Positions 11,401 to 45,779 of a stretch of DNA of 64,000 nucleotides are shown in pieces. A program made the position numbers and the translations under genes. The notes under the pieces were generated by a model, which was not told where the DNA came from, ran no database searches, and saw only the letters and a program-made list of their open reading frames with translations. Origin of the DNA: Leuctra nigra (taxonomy: Eukaryota > Arthropoda > Insecta > Plecoptera > Leuctridae). Location of the stretch: NCBI GenBank assembly GCA_934045905.1, contig OW203763.1, positions 15,816,948-15,880,947 of the forward strand. Direction: 5' to 3'. Numbering within the stretch: the first letter of the stretch is position 1; each line of letters begins with the position of its first letter.

Positions 11401-14400
11401 TTTCTCCCCGACAACATTGCACGTTTAGGATATGTCCACATACCCGCACTCTTGGGATATAATGACGACATTGTCCAGTTGCTGCTATCTGCATTAGATA
11501 TCACGAATCCCGGTTCTATCCGTCTGTAGATGGAAGCAAAGATGTACGCTCTACATGGGTCGGAGCGGCAAGGAACTGTTTGGATATTTCTAATATTTCA
11601 TTACAGGTAATTATATTTGCTAATTTCAGTATTTAGCTAATTGTCTATTTTGTGCGATTGAATCTATGTATTTTTTAATAAATCCACATTGATACCTAAA
11701 TACTCCATTACACATGCGTGAATGTCTGCTATACGAACTTGCCTTGAAAAGTAAATGCTGCATTATATTTTATGTATTTAGTGGATAGTGCATAGTTTTG
11801 ATTTGTTATTATTGCCGTGTTTTAAGGAATTATGGTTCGAGGCTTGTTGCACACCTCATGCAGTTGAGATGAATTAGTGGTGATGCTGGATACTGCTGAG
11901 ATGGACTTACACTTCATCGGTATAGAGCTCAGCGGTGTCAAGAGAATTGAAAGAATAACAGATTCCTTCCTCAGTCAGCACGGGCTTGAAGAATTTCTTA
12001 CTTCTTCGGTAATAATGCGTCCATTTGGATATCCCGAACATACCGTAGCCAGGTCCCAACTAAAAATCAGGAAATAATTAATTTTCATTGAAATTAATAT
12101 TTCAATATGAAAATAGTCGAAATACTGAATATTAATCAATCAACCCTGAATCGATTATTATCTATAACAAAAATCACTATAAAAACAAAATTAAATATCA
12201 AATGTTATAAATTGTTTTTAGAACAAATAACAGGTACACTTGGCACAACTAAAATTGATTGTTCAATAAATCTGATTGACTGAAAAATGTTAGAACTCAG
12301 ATCGCACCATCAGAAGTTAGTCCAAGCGATCTTCTTGTCTCACTCTAGTAGGTGACCTCACATTTCAATATTAATAACAACCTTTGATTGGTGTGGAACA
12401 TATCAGCAATCATTCAAATTTGTTCACCGATCAATTTTTGTTGTGCCGAGTGTGTGCTACAAAAAGAGTTATAGTGCTTAGGAAAAAATAATTTTGGTTA
12501 GGGTGTGCTAAATGTATTGAAATATTATTTCACTTGACACAAACACGGTTATAGTTTTTAGCCCATCACCTTCATCATTGTTTGAACTGCCGAAGCGTCG
12601 GTAGTATTATTGCCTCTGTAGTGTGTATTATCTATGCCGTAGCCGTATTGCGTGTGGTATGCCAGTGATATTCTCTCCATATAGTACTCCCTGCGAATAT
12701 AATAGAAATTAATTTTAATCGTTTTTTTAGGGGGAGGTGGCGGGGTAGAACAATTATTTCGAATAATTCTCAAGACACTAAAAGTATTTACAATTTAACC
12801 ATGTGATAGACGATACAATGACAGAAATCGAGCCCAAGTTTCCCGAATGTCTTGACGATGTCGGTTGGGAGGTTTTAGCATGTTCTGTTCACTACTTGTC
12901 ACGTCTATAGTGAGATCATGCATATTTATAAGTGGGAGCGCCGCTAATGTATCGTTCCCAAATTAATTTCATTTGTGTACATTCTTTTTTAACACGTCAT
13001 ACCCAGTCATACCGCATACGTGCACTGAGCAGGTCATGACATGAGAGAATTGACGCAAAATACATTTGTAGAGCTCTGGCATGGCGAGGAAGACATATAG
13101 GTCCGGGCTCGAACCCCGGTTAAGCAGGATATTTGTTATGCTTATTTATTTGATTCTTGCTCAAACTATTGAGAATTTGATTATTGATTATATGATTTTT
13201 AATGTAGATCAATTTTTAGAACTTGTGTTTATTTATAATTAAGCCAAGTTAATTGAGTTAGATATGTGGGCATTTTGGCCACATACATGTACACGAGTAC
13301 CTCCCAGTGGCGAACTGGTCCGGAATCCTGGTTCCGATCTCATCCCCGTTCCCCGGGCCTTTTGGTTTCACATTAAAATAGCATTTTACTCTTTTCCCAT
13401 GCCTCTTCTTGCTATCTCAGCTCAGTTTTACATCACCCAATACTTGTTTATCCGGGTCTTTTGCCGACGCCGGCATCACAGCCACCTATGCCCTTGTACC
13501 GAATGCGAGAATTTTTCTGGCAAATACTTCGTAAATGGGACGTAAATTTACTGTGACAAAAACTGTAAAACTTACTTAATTAAACAAATAGAACTCTGAT
13601 GTCGTGGACGTTTTCGGAACCATCGTGTAATGAATTGGCAGTGGTAACGGTTTGTTCCGATGAATGTGCTGGTGGCCCTGATAAGGGCCGTTCGCGACGT
13701 TTCAAAGGACGTTTCTTCATCTTCTGGCAGTTGCCAGAAGATGAAGGAAGTAACTCCTTCGAAACGTCGCGAACGGGCCAGAAGATGAAGGAAGTAAATC
13801 CTTCGAAACGTCGCGAACGGCCCTTATCAGGGCCACCAGCACATTCATCGGAACAAACCGTCACCACTGCCAATTCATAGAACTCTAATTTAGAAGTGTA
13901 GTAAACATGTGTTCTGACAGCTATTACATCAGTAAAATGAAGGATATATTAACAGTAAATATGATCTATTTTCAATAAAAAAATCGAATATTTTTTACTC
14001 TAGACGGATTTCACGACCCCAATATCATCCCAGAACTATCGTGAATTACATTTGAAAACATAATCTAGTTGGATCTACCTACCATTTATTTCACTACAAT
14101 AATGTTAAAACTTGGAATTTTATACAAATATATTTTTTCCCCATTTACGAAGTCTTTGCAGGAAAAAAAATCGCGTACCGGATACACCTCTGGATCACAG
14201 CATCCTCCTCGTTCACTCACTCTTCCTCGGTGACGGTGAGATTCTGGTTGTACTTGTCCAACACGTCGGTGTAGTTAAAGAGAGATGCCCTGGCCTTGAT
14301 GTTGTTGCACACGGTGACGGCTGGGAAGGGAATCTGCCAGAGCGTGGTTTCACCTGGCGCGAGAGAGACGATCACGGGAGATGTGTTCCACTTGTGATAG

Positions 14401-15824
14401 ACTTGTCCGATCAGATAGCCGCCCAGACTCATGCTCAGGAACCAGGCCAATATCCACACGCATCTAGAAGCAAGGGACAATTTATCCCATCACATACACA
14501 CACTGGTTAAACTCCTTCACACCTAAAAGAATCGAGATATAAAAGGACTCGATCCCCTTTCTGAATCTGTGAAACCATTTACTCCAGTTGATGCCACCAA
14601 GTGCTACACTAAAACTAAATCGTTGTGCCTCGTGAACCATAAAAAAGTAATATTGCACGGAAAACTATTTAAAAAAACATCAAGCATGGCGAATTGCATT
14701 TGCACCAACATCTTATATAGTACATTACGGCAAAACATGATTTTGAATATACCATCATGGCATCATTGCTGGGTGGTGTATACCTACAGCTAGATCTGTG
14801 TCTACTTGGGTCCATTCGTCCATTGCAAGATCAGGCAAAGTAAAATTTTAATTTCCTTGAATGTCTACATGTCTGTCTACTAATAATTGTTGGTGAAGTA
14901 GAAGTGTTTCATTTATTTTAATTAGTTTAAATAGTACTCTGGATCCAAGAGGACAACCGATTTAATAAAGGACAGCCATCAATTAAGTGATAAAAAAATT
15001 ACGAGAGCTTAAGATGTCACGTGAGAAGTGAAGACTTTAGTCACAACGGTCATTTTGTTGTGTCATTCAGCGAGCACTTCGTCAGGTTCGTTGCAGTCAA
15101 GCAGCGAGCACTTCGTCAGGTTCGTTGCAGTCAAGCAGCGAGCACTTCGTCAGGTTCGTTGCAGTCAAGCAGCGAGCACTTCGTCAGGTTCGTTGCAGTC
15201 AAGCAGCGAGCACTTCGTCAGGTTCGTTGCAGTCAAGCAGCGAGCACTTCGTCAGGTTCGTTGCAGTCAAGCAGCGAGCACTTCGTCAGGTTCGTTGCAG
15301 TCAAGCAGCGAGCACTTCGTCAGGTTCGTTGCAGTCAAGCAGCGAGCACTTCGTCAGGTTCGTTGCAGTCAAGCAGCGAGCACTTCGTCAGGTTCGTTGC
15401 AGTCAAGCAGCGAGCACTTCGTCAGGTTCGTTGCAGTCAAGCAGCGAGCACTTCGTCAGGTTCGTTGCAGTCAAGCAGCGAGCACTTCGTCAGGTTCGTT
15501 GCAGTCAAGCAGCGAGCACTTCGTCAGGTTCGTTGCAGTCAAGCAGCGAGCACTTCGTCAGGTTCGTTGCAGTCAAGCAGCGAGCACTTCGTCAGGTTCG
15601 TTGCAGTCAAGCAGCGAGCACTTCGTCAGGTTCGTTGCAGTCAAGCAGCGATCAGTCAAGACAGTTGTGCATCCTAACCTAAGAATGTGAAATGTGTTTT
15701 CGAACCTTTCCGCCCAGTGTGTTTGTTTGTCGCCGATGTACTGGAGGCCGTGTAGCGATGACTTGGCACAGAACTCCTCGAAGTGTGTCTGAAGGATGGA
15801 GCAGCGTCTCTGCCACGGTTTCAT
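8244..15824 (-). CDS. Pickpocket-type DEG/ENaC sodium channel, complete gene (11 coding exons)
   Basis: Spliced CDS, minus strand, in order: 15824-15706, 14463-14221, 12690-12570, 12059-11911, 11523-11331, 11009-10870, 10691-10561, 10253-10194, 10037-9848, 9383-9292, 8491-8244. Every junction is GT-AG and all phases agree, giving 561 residues, a normal pickpocket length. Seen in order: cytosolic N-terminus with the SLHGLQYIG (His-Gly gating) motif at 23-32; TM1 about 41-60; the FPAVTVCN motif at 86-93; a large Cys-rich extracellular domain including CGCVAFHMPR and CGPG; TM2 with GLLGLFLGFS at 484-493; a 50-residue cytosolic tail. The family forms trimeric amiloride-sensitive cation channels of the plasma membrane, used in mechano-, osmo- or chemosensation and in fluid clearance. 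The ortholog within the insect pickpocket group cannot be named by eye. The start codon is the first ATG before the conserved N-terminal motif. The 5' UTR and promoter were not identified. The third exon is the least conserved part. Confidence 0.9.
9292..9383 (-). CDS. Pickpocket channel exon 10 (pre-TM2)
   Basis: Reads VVIYFKADQFIASQRSELVG and ends GIIEFI. The pattern VxxFFKxxQFxxxxRxEL directly precedes TM2 in DEG/ENaC channels. The acceptor is TATACAG|G; the donor is ATAG|GTGAGT. Confidence 0.92.
9848..10037 (-). CDS. Pickpocket channel exon 9 (ectodomain Cys pair)
   Basis: The acceptor CTTGCAG|TA is in phase. The exon contains STCQCLPSCFDLTYDVE, matching the CxCLPxC-x3-Y motif of the family. 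The donor is GATAC|GTGAGT. Confidence 0.9.
10194..10253 (-). CDS. Pickpocket channel exon 8 (60-bp exon with CGPG)
   Basis: A 60-bp exon, too short for routine ORF tracks. It reads SEDMAICGPGITACVDEAR; the CGPG element follows FHMPR in pickpocket proteins. The acceptor TTTTTAG|GA completes Arg366; the donor is AGAA|GTGAGT. Confidence 0.88.
10561..10691 (-). CDS. Pickpocket channel exon 7 (Cys-rich segment)
   Basis: Reads RKCFFPDQRKLRFYREYS followed by DKCNFECLTLFTLKTCGCV and AFHMP. Cysteine spacing matches the pickpocket thumb domain (RxC-F, Y-x-C-x3-C, CGCVxFHMPR). The donor is CCAA|GTGAGT, phase 1. Confidence 0.93.
10870..11009 (-). CDS. Pickpocket channel exon 6 (LHNPGEL ... MITTN)
   Basis: Reads IMLHNPGELADAAKQYLDVP and later VSPNMITTNDNLKNYAPER. 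The pattern LLHNPxxxP ... V.P.MITTS..L..YSPERRxC is typical of arthropod pickpockets. The donor is GAGAG|GTAAC, phase 2, joining to the RKCFF exon. Confidence 0.9.
11331..11523 (-). CDS. Pickpocket channel exon 5 (ectodomain)
   Basis: The acceptor CTACAG|A completes Val211. The exon reads RIEPGFVISNADSSNWTMSS, includes a glycosylation sequon NWT, and ends KQIPGFK at donor AAG|GTAAGA. The segment FGLTFYLKSRAEEV matches the palm/beta-ball region of pickpocket ectodomains. Confidence 0.82.
11911..12059 (-). CDS. Pickpocket channel exon 4 (LTEEGICYSFN motif)
   Basis: Contains FFKPVLTEEGICYSFNSL, the strongly conserved pickpocket motif (consensus near FxPxLTxxGxCYTFN). The donor is GAAGT|GTAAGT, phase 2. 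The acceptor TTTTTAG|TTGGG is the best in-frame site, but the first few residues could change if another acceptor is used. Confidence 0.85.
12237..12452 (+). mobile_element. TA-flanked MITE (family 1), copy 2, diverged
   Basis: Same interior as copy 1 with altered ends (CACTTGGCACAACTAAAATT ... TTGTGCCGAGTG). The right-hand TA has changed to TG. It lies in pickpocket intron 3 and is the oldest-looking copy of the family. Confidence 0.8.
12570..12690 (-). CDS. Pickpocket channel exon 3 (variable finger-region segment)
   Basis: Bounded by TTCGCAG|G and GAAG|GTGATG, and in phase on both sides (40 codons plus one base). It reads EYYMERISLAYHTQYGYG and ends VQTMMK. The segment is not strongly conserved in the family, so the call rests on phase, position and absence of stops. 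It lies between the FPAVTVC exon and the LTEEGICYSFN exon, where pickpockets vary most. Confidence 0.62.
13063..13130 (+). mobile_element. tRNA-like SINE head remnant in pickpocket intron 2
   Basis: Ends with a perfect T-arm-like hairpin CCGGGCTCGAACCCCGG; the upstream part resembles a degraded tRNA (GGCATGGCGAGGAAGAC). The acceptor ends do not pair, so it is not annotated as a functional tRNA. Confidence 0.45.
13598..13877. mobile_element. 280-bp inverted-repeat retroposon-like element with histone-type stem-loops
   Basis: Arms of about 80 bp: TGAATTGGCAGTGGTAACGG onward at 13,631 is mirrored by a sequence ending ACTGCCAATTCA at 13,877. Each arm carries GGCCCTTATCAGGGCCACCA, a 6-bp stem with a 4-base loop followed by ACCA, close to the animal histone mRNA 3' stem-loop. 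The centre has further mirrored CTTCATCTTCTGGC. The flanks carry a 9-bp direct repeat TAGAACTCT (13,589-13,597 and 13,878-13,886), consistent with insertion. It lies in pickpocket intron 2. Minor mismatches occur between the arms. Confidence 0.8.
14221..14463 (-). CDS. Pickpocket channel exon 2 (TM1 and start of ectodomain)
   Basis: The acceptor CTTCTAG|A completes Arg40. The exon then reads CVWILAWFLSMSLGGYLIG (TM1), YHKWNTSPVIVS and IPFPAVTVCNN, the family signature just after TM1. Potential N-glycosylation sequons NYT and NLT lie near the end. The donor is GAAGA|GTGAGT, phase 2. Confidence 0.92.
15068..15651. repeat. 34-bp x 17 tandem array in pickpocket intron 1
   Basis: A perfect or near-perfect array of a 34-bp unit (start AGCGAGCACTTCGTCAGG). 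As 34 is not a multiple of three and the unit has no plus-strand stop in any phase, all three plus frames stay open for over 180 codons. These ORFs are artefacts of the repeat. It lies in intron 1, about 55 bp past the exon 1 donor. Confidence 0.95.
15706..15824 (-). CDS. Pickpocket channel exon 1 (N-terminus, His-Gly motif)
   Basis: Codes residues 1-39 plus two bases of Arg40. It begins MKPWQRRC and contains FEEFCAKSSLHGLQYIG, the N-terminal cytosolic segment that precedes TM1 in pickpocket proteins; His25-Gly26 is the conserved gating dipeptide. The donor is AAAG|GTTCGA, a weak but acceptable site. A 34-bp tandem array begins only about 55 bp inside the following intron. Confidence 0.88.
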
Positions 15825-16415
15825 CTCGCGAACTGATCTGAGAACAGATCGAGCACTGCATTATGTCACAGGTTGACAATCTCAAATCAGCTGTCTCTGG
15901 CTGACTTGTTGGGAGGGGTGGTTATTACCAAGGATTGCAATTTCGAGAGAATTTGCGAATTCAAAATGTGAGAAGAATGTAATTATAAAAGTAAATGCCA
16001 AAAGTCTGATATTAATCTAGCGTGGTGCAAAGTCATGCAAGCATATATTCTAAGTCTTCAATGGAATAGCTACAAGGAACTGTACTATCTTAGGATATTT
16101 TCACTTCGTTAAACGACCGTAGAACTCAATTTCAAACACATAGAGATTGTTGTGTCTGAGTTGATCAATGTTATTAATACTAAACGGTATTGAATGATAG
16201 CGGTTTCTTTTGAATCGCCAGTTTCATGTCATCCAGTAATATTCTATTGTAATGAATTACTCCGACATGATTGTTAATGTTTTCATATTACTATTGAGCA
16301 AGCACTAACCTTGATTGTTTTGGATGTATTAGCTACCATATCTAAATATTTAATAGCTGTAGCTATTAAATATTCAAAGCTTACACCAGTGATGATTCCA
16401 GGCATGTTTCGCTCG

Positions 16416-16439
16416 CCCCCCCCCCCCCCCCCCCCCCCC
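16416..16439 (+). repeat. Poly-C tract (24 bp)
   Basis: Uninterrupted C run in the intergenic region between the pickpocket start and the paired-like stop. Its length is likely variable or uncertain in the assembly. Confidence 0.85.
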
Positions 16440-17160
16440 TTAGCACAGAGTCAACAACAAATGCTAATTTTTTAAGACTTGAATGAGTTGTTAAATGAGG
16501 CTAAAATATATTCAAATTGTTATAATTTTATAAATTTTACTTAAAACTAATGCGAAATTTAAAAAATAATTTTTTTTTTAAACGTAGTAAATGTTTCAAA
16601 TTAATTTAAAACACAACTTAAATAAAATTAAAATCAGAATTTAAAAAATTACAAATAAAGCTTCGGCGCATTGAATTTTTACCGACCATGTAGAGTGTAG
16701 ACTTCATCAATCTTCTCCCCACTTTCTGTCTTTCTTCGGCTCCTAATTATCGTCATCTTCTTTCTTTCGTCGTCCCCTTCTTCTTCTTCATCATATTCTT
16801 ATGTTGCCTTCTTCTTGACACAATGCGTCAAAGCTTTTTTTTAAAAAAATTATCAGCGTCCGCACGCAGCTCGTCTTCATTCTTGACCCAAAACCTCAGA
16901 ACAACGTATGGAAAGCTGAGGTCACGCACTTTGGATTCACCGTTCTTTACCCTGTCAATCGCTGCATTATTCTCTCTACTTTCGCATGTTTCCCCATGTT
17001 ACGACATAAATTCCACAATTCTGCACAGTTTTATCTTCAAGGCAAACGTCACTTTAAATTGAACTTAAAAGTGTACTTAAAATTGATGAACTAGCGTAAA
17101 TAGTCATTAATATAACTAAAATAAACTGAATCTCAACTTATACAAATACCCTAATAGGTA

Positions 17161-17374
17161 CACTCGAAAATTCATAAAACGGTATTTGAACGAAACAGAT
17201 TGGCTGCTGGTCAGATTCATTGACAATCGATCCTTGTTATTATCAATGAAATCAGAGCTCACCTACTATAGAGGTAGATGACGAGTAGAGTAAGTAGACT
17301 TCATCAGATGATGCCATCACATTTTTTTCAGACAATCCATTTCTTTCAAATACCGTTTTATGAATTGTCGAGTG
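17161..17374. mobile_element. TA-flanked MITE (family 2, related ends)
   Basis: 214 bp with the long inverted ends CACTCGAAAATTCATAAAAC / ...TTATGAATTGTCGAGTG and TA flanks. The outermost bases CACTCG/CGAGTG and the length match family 1, but the rest of the TIR differs. The interior keeps weak similarity to family 1 (CTTGTTATTATCAATGAAAT). Confidence 0.75.
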
Positions 17375-18559
17375 TACAATAATCTACCAGTACATTAGTA
17401 CGTAGTACCTCGGTACGTAGTACGTTATAGTTCCACAGACCAGTTGCAAATAGCAAGCAGCACGACCAACAAACACGACCAACCTCGACGAAATGTCGAA
17501 TCATGCTATCTATCATGCTACATGCTATAATATTATTACATAAAAAGTATATTTATTTTTTATAGTTTATTCATATTGTATGTTGTTTACTTTTCATGGG
17601 GTAATTAATGAAATTGTTTCCTTGCTTGCATATGGATCATAGACATCAGTGTTTTGTTACAATGAAAAATTATCTGATTGCTGTTGAGGCGCTATTGGTG
17701 GATTTCAAGTCATTCACATATTATTTGTGGGAAATTGTTGCAATAAGATATTCCTGTTTCTGTAAATATGCATATTCTTATGTTCATTGTAATAAAATAT
17801 GAACATTGTTACATAATTTGATCTCAAGGGGACAACAATGATCGCATGGGTAAAGTCTATATGTACAACAGTACACCGTAAAATATAAAGACAGCAGTTG
17901 CAGAATGCCCAAACATTTTGACACATATTTACTCACCCCGTGTCTACCACTTTGTGTGTGTTCTTCATGTGCTTCTCACTGTGAACCACGGTGGTGTGAA
18001 CTTAGCAATCCCGCAACGTGATCACTCCCGGTTCAGCCATCTTGCTTTTCATATGACGCAAGCGCAATACAGACCTCATGTCAAACATACATGTCATTAT
18101 CACACGTCACTGGACACAGCCCGCTTGGCCCAGTGGGGAGAACTTTTGGGCGTCGGCATTAGCTGCATGGTGTTAAATATTAATTACATTAGAACTACGA
18201 TTCGCATCATTATGATAATCGTTACATAACATTTTATATTATAAAATATAATTTAATTACAATTTTAAGACCTTTAAAAAGAAAGTGTTTGGAACTCATT
18301 ATAATATCATACAAAATAAATACATTTTCGACAAAAAGGCAAAACAATCAAACTGTTAATTTTAATTAGATTCGTTGGAGTTGAATCTAAAATCTGGAAC
18401 ATCAATATAATAAAGGTAGTTGTTTTTACTTCTCATTCGTTTAATATATCAAAACTATCAAATGTTAGAATTAAATGAAGGAAAAAATCAACTTAATTCA
18501 AGCAATCATAACTAAGTCATGACGCTTTATTTAGTCATTGAAAGCGGGAGTATCAAACG

Positions 18560-18656
18560 TGATGGCTCACGTCCGCACGAAGCTGTGGAACGCACGGAAG
18601 TAAAGGGTTGGAAACCGAAGCATCTCGGTTTGATTCCCAGTCGGGGTGTGACATTT
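18560..18656 (+). mobile_element. tRNA-like SINE head remnant (intergenic)
   Basis: GATGGCTCACGTCCGCACGA, then ATCTCGGTTTGATTCCCAGT and CGGGGTGTGACATTTT, a B-box followed by a SINE-like transition. No intact tRNA. Confidence 0.45.
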
Positions 18657-20773
18657 TATTTGGTTCTCCTGCCCTCACTACCTTTCAATATGTGACGAAA
18701 GTCATTTTAATTATCATTCTTTTGAGAATCATACTGTTTTTCAGTGTATAGTTTTACTTTTAACTCCATGGCTCAACTATCCATCCATTAATGAAAATTT
18801 TCCAAAATGATTTCTCACTTCAATGATTGAAAAATAAAAATATTTGAAAAGTCAAAATGTCTATTAAAGGTCTGTTTATGAGTCTTTTTTAACGACTTCA
18901 ACAAGTGAATTGGGTATCGAAGAGGACATTTGAATGGAAAAAGAAAATTATTTTAGTGTTAAGATTTCATATTTATTTTACATTAATAATCATGTGAAAT
19001 TTAAGGCACTGGTTTTACTGAAAGTTGTCTGTATGTTTGCTATATCTATTTCATGTACAATTAAAAGCTAATAACTATTAGCCATAATTACAACTTACAC
19101 TAATTATAAGGCTGTCAAATTTTCTGTGCTGTACCTTAGCCGTGAGAAAAGCGTGCAGAAATTATAGAAACAAAAATTATTTTTTTACAAAATTGTACAC
19201 AAAGATGGTATCAGAATGTAAATTATATCTATGCATAATCGATATTTTAAAACAAATTGGTATGCAATAATGCACTCAAAATTGGATAAAGAAAGATGAA
19301 GATAAATGATATCCATTGCTCTCTTGAAACTATTGTTAATTACATTATATTTTTAAGCAACGTTCAATTTTCGGTCTCTTTAATAAAAAATATGAAGTAA
19401 AAATAACACTTAAATACACTCAAGATTTCATTTACATAGGCACCTACCTACTTCTATGGCAGTAATATAAACAGGGTAAAAACATCTGATTTTTTCCTTA
19501 AGGCAAATTGATCAATCTTAAACATGAAACAAGAATGATAAGACGAATTAGATCAGATTATAAGATGCAATCATAAAGTAAATAAGTACAATTGTTTTGT
19601 TATAAATTTACAATGGTTTCAATTGCTCAACCAAATACTATTTTGGTGAAGAATAAAATATAAACATTTTGGAGTATATCTGAATAGAGGGCCAAGCATG
19701 TATTCTATAGGGTACAAATAAATACAATACTTAACAACTAAGTTTTCATTACCATTTTGGTTTATTATATTAAATAATTAACGCGAATGAAAGATTTCGC
19801 GTTTTCTTGTTTTTTCCGAAAAGTTGGGTCTCAACCCAAGAAAAAAATTAGGGCATTTAGAAAGTTTAAAACAATTTGAGGCGATCCTCATATTAGTCCA
19901 GACAAATGTTGAAATTGATACTCCAGTGGAAGCAACCCCATAATCCGACTAACATCAATATGTATCAGCATTGTAGTCGAACAAGTTTTAAGATTTGGTC
20001 GAAATTTAAATTCATTGTTATCCGAAGAAATCGAATTATCAACAAAAATAAACCTTGTGTCCGAGGCTGTGCTCCGCACAATCCTCCCCTAACTTTCTCC
20101 CAACAATTTACACTTTCCAATGAAAAAATACGAACTTATTAGAGCGTCGGTGTAAAAGGCATATAAAATACTAAGTTAATGATGGACAGTTTTATTTCAA
20201 TCTAAATTCAGATTGACTTATAGTTATTTAATTTTTATGGAGTAAGAAAAGCAGAAAATCAGGTATTGAAAAAGGAATGAAAACTTTTACTAATACTTCA
20301 TGTTAGTTGTACATGAAAACGTAAAGATATAGAACCCTACCTAAAGAATAGACTCCTCAGATACTTCTAACATTGAAGGTATCTGTGATTTCTGTTCGAC
20401 AAGAATTAAAACTACTGAAGCTTACAGGGGAAGAACGATACAAGTCCATGTTTGGAGGAAATGAGATAGAGGCGTCATCTGGTAGTGGTTCGTATGAGCT
20501 TTCTGAATGTTCTCTCGGTTTGAAGGAAATATCGAAACAATTCCTTAAAATAAACATTTAACTGGGGCTGTCAATGCATAAGCATAGAACTTTCACTTAT
20601 CTTCGTCTTGCATCAAATGTACTGGTATCGTTCATTCTTCTCCTGAACCATTCTGTGAAATGTATATAAGTATCTGAGAGATTATACATTTTTGTAGGCA
20701 AGTTTTAAATCCCAACATTATCATATTCAGTAACGCGAACTATGTCTCAGTCCTTAAATGTGTTCCATAATCA

Positions 20774-45683
<24,910 letters not shown>

Positions 45684-45710
45684 CTTCCAGTTCCAATTCT
45701 TCAATAGCCG

Positions 45711-45778
45711 GGCTACCGTAGTGCATTACAAGAGCAGCTCTTCATCAGAAGAACGCCGGTTCGCATCCCGTCGGAAAT
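45711..45778 (+). mobile_element. tRNA-like SINE head next to paired-like exon 1
   Basis: CTACCGTAGTGCATTACAAG, an anticodon-arm-like CTTCATCAGAAG, then GCCGGTTCGCATCCCGTCGG, an A-box/B-box pair in tRNA order. It lies about 28 bp upstream of the paired-like start codon on the opposite strand, so it could form part of the 5' UTR or core promoter region. Confidence 0.5.
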
Positions 45779-45779
45779 A

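Larger units (their letters stand above)
15900..20190. other. Intergenic region between pickpocket start and paired-like 3' end
   Basis: Holds the family 2 MITE, a tRNA-like SINE head and the poly-C tract. The pickpocket promoter should lie just above 15,824, but no TATA or initiator element can be singled out. The rest shows nothing supportable. Confidence 0.5.

Noticed and set aside
13063..13130. Functional tRNA gene
   Set aside because: A good T-arm hairpin is present, but no pairing acceptor stem or standard D and anticodon arms could be found.
13599..13880. 93- and 97-residue ORFs on both strands within the palindrome
   Set aside because: Both are readings of the inverted repeat arms; symmetry explains open frames on each strand.
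14112..14510. 132-residue plus-strand ORF
   Set aside because: Antisense shadow of pickpocket exon 2, whose minus-strand reading has TM1 and FPAVTVCN motifs.
15068..15651. CRISPR array
   Set aside because: The units are contiguous 34-bp repeats without unique spacers, in animal intronic DNA.
15021..15690. Three overlapping 185-220-residue plus-strand ORFs
   Set aside because: They are the three frames of a stop-free 34-bp tandem repeat inside an intron of a minus-strand gene; no start context or homology supports a protein.
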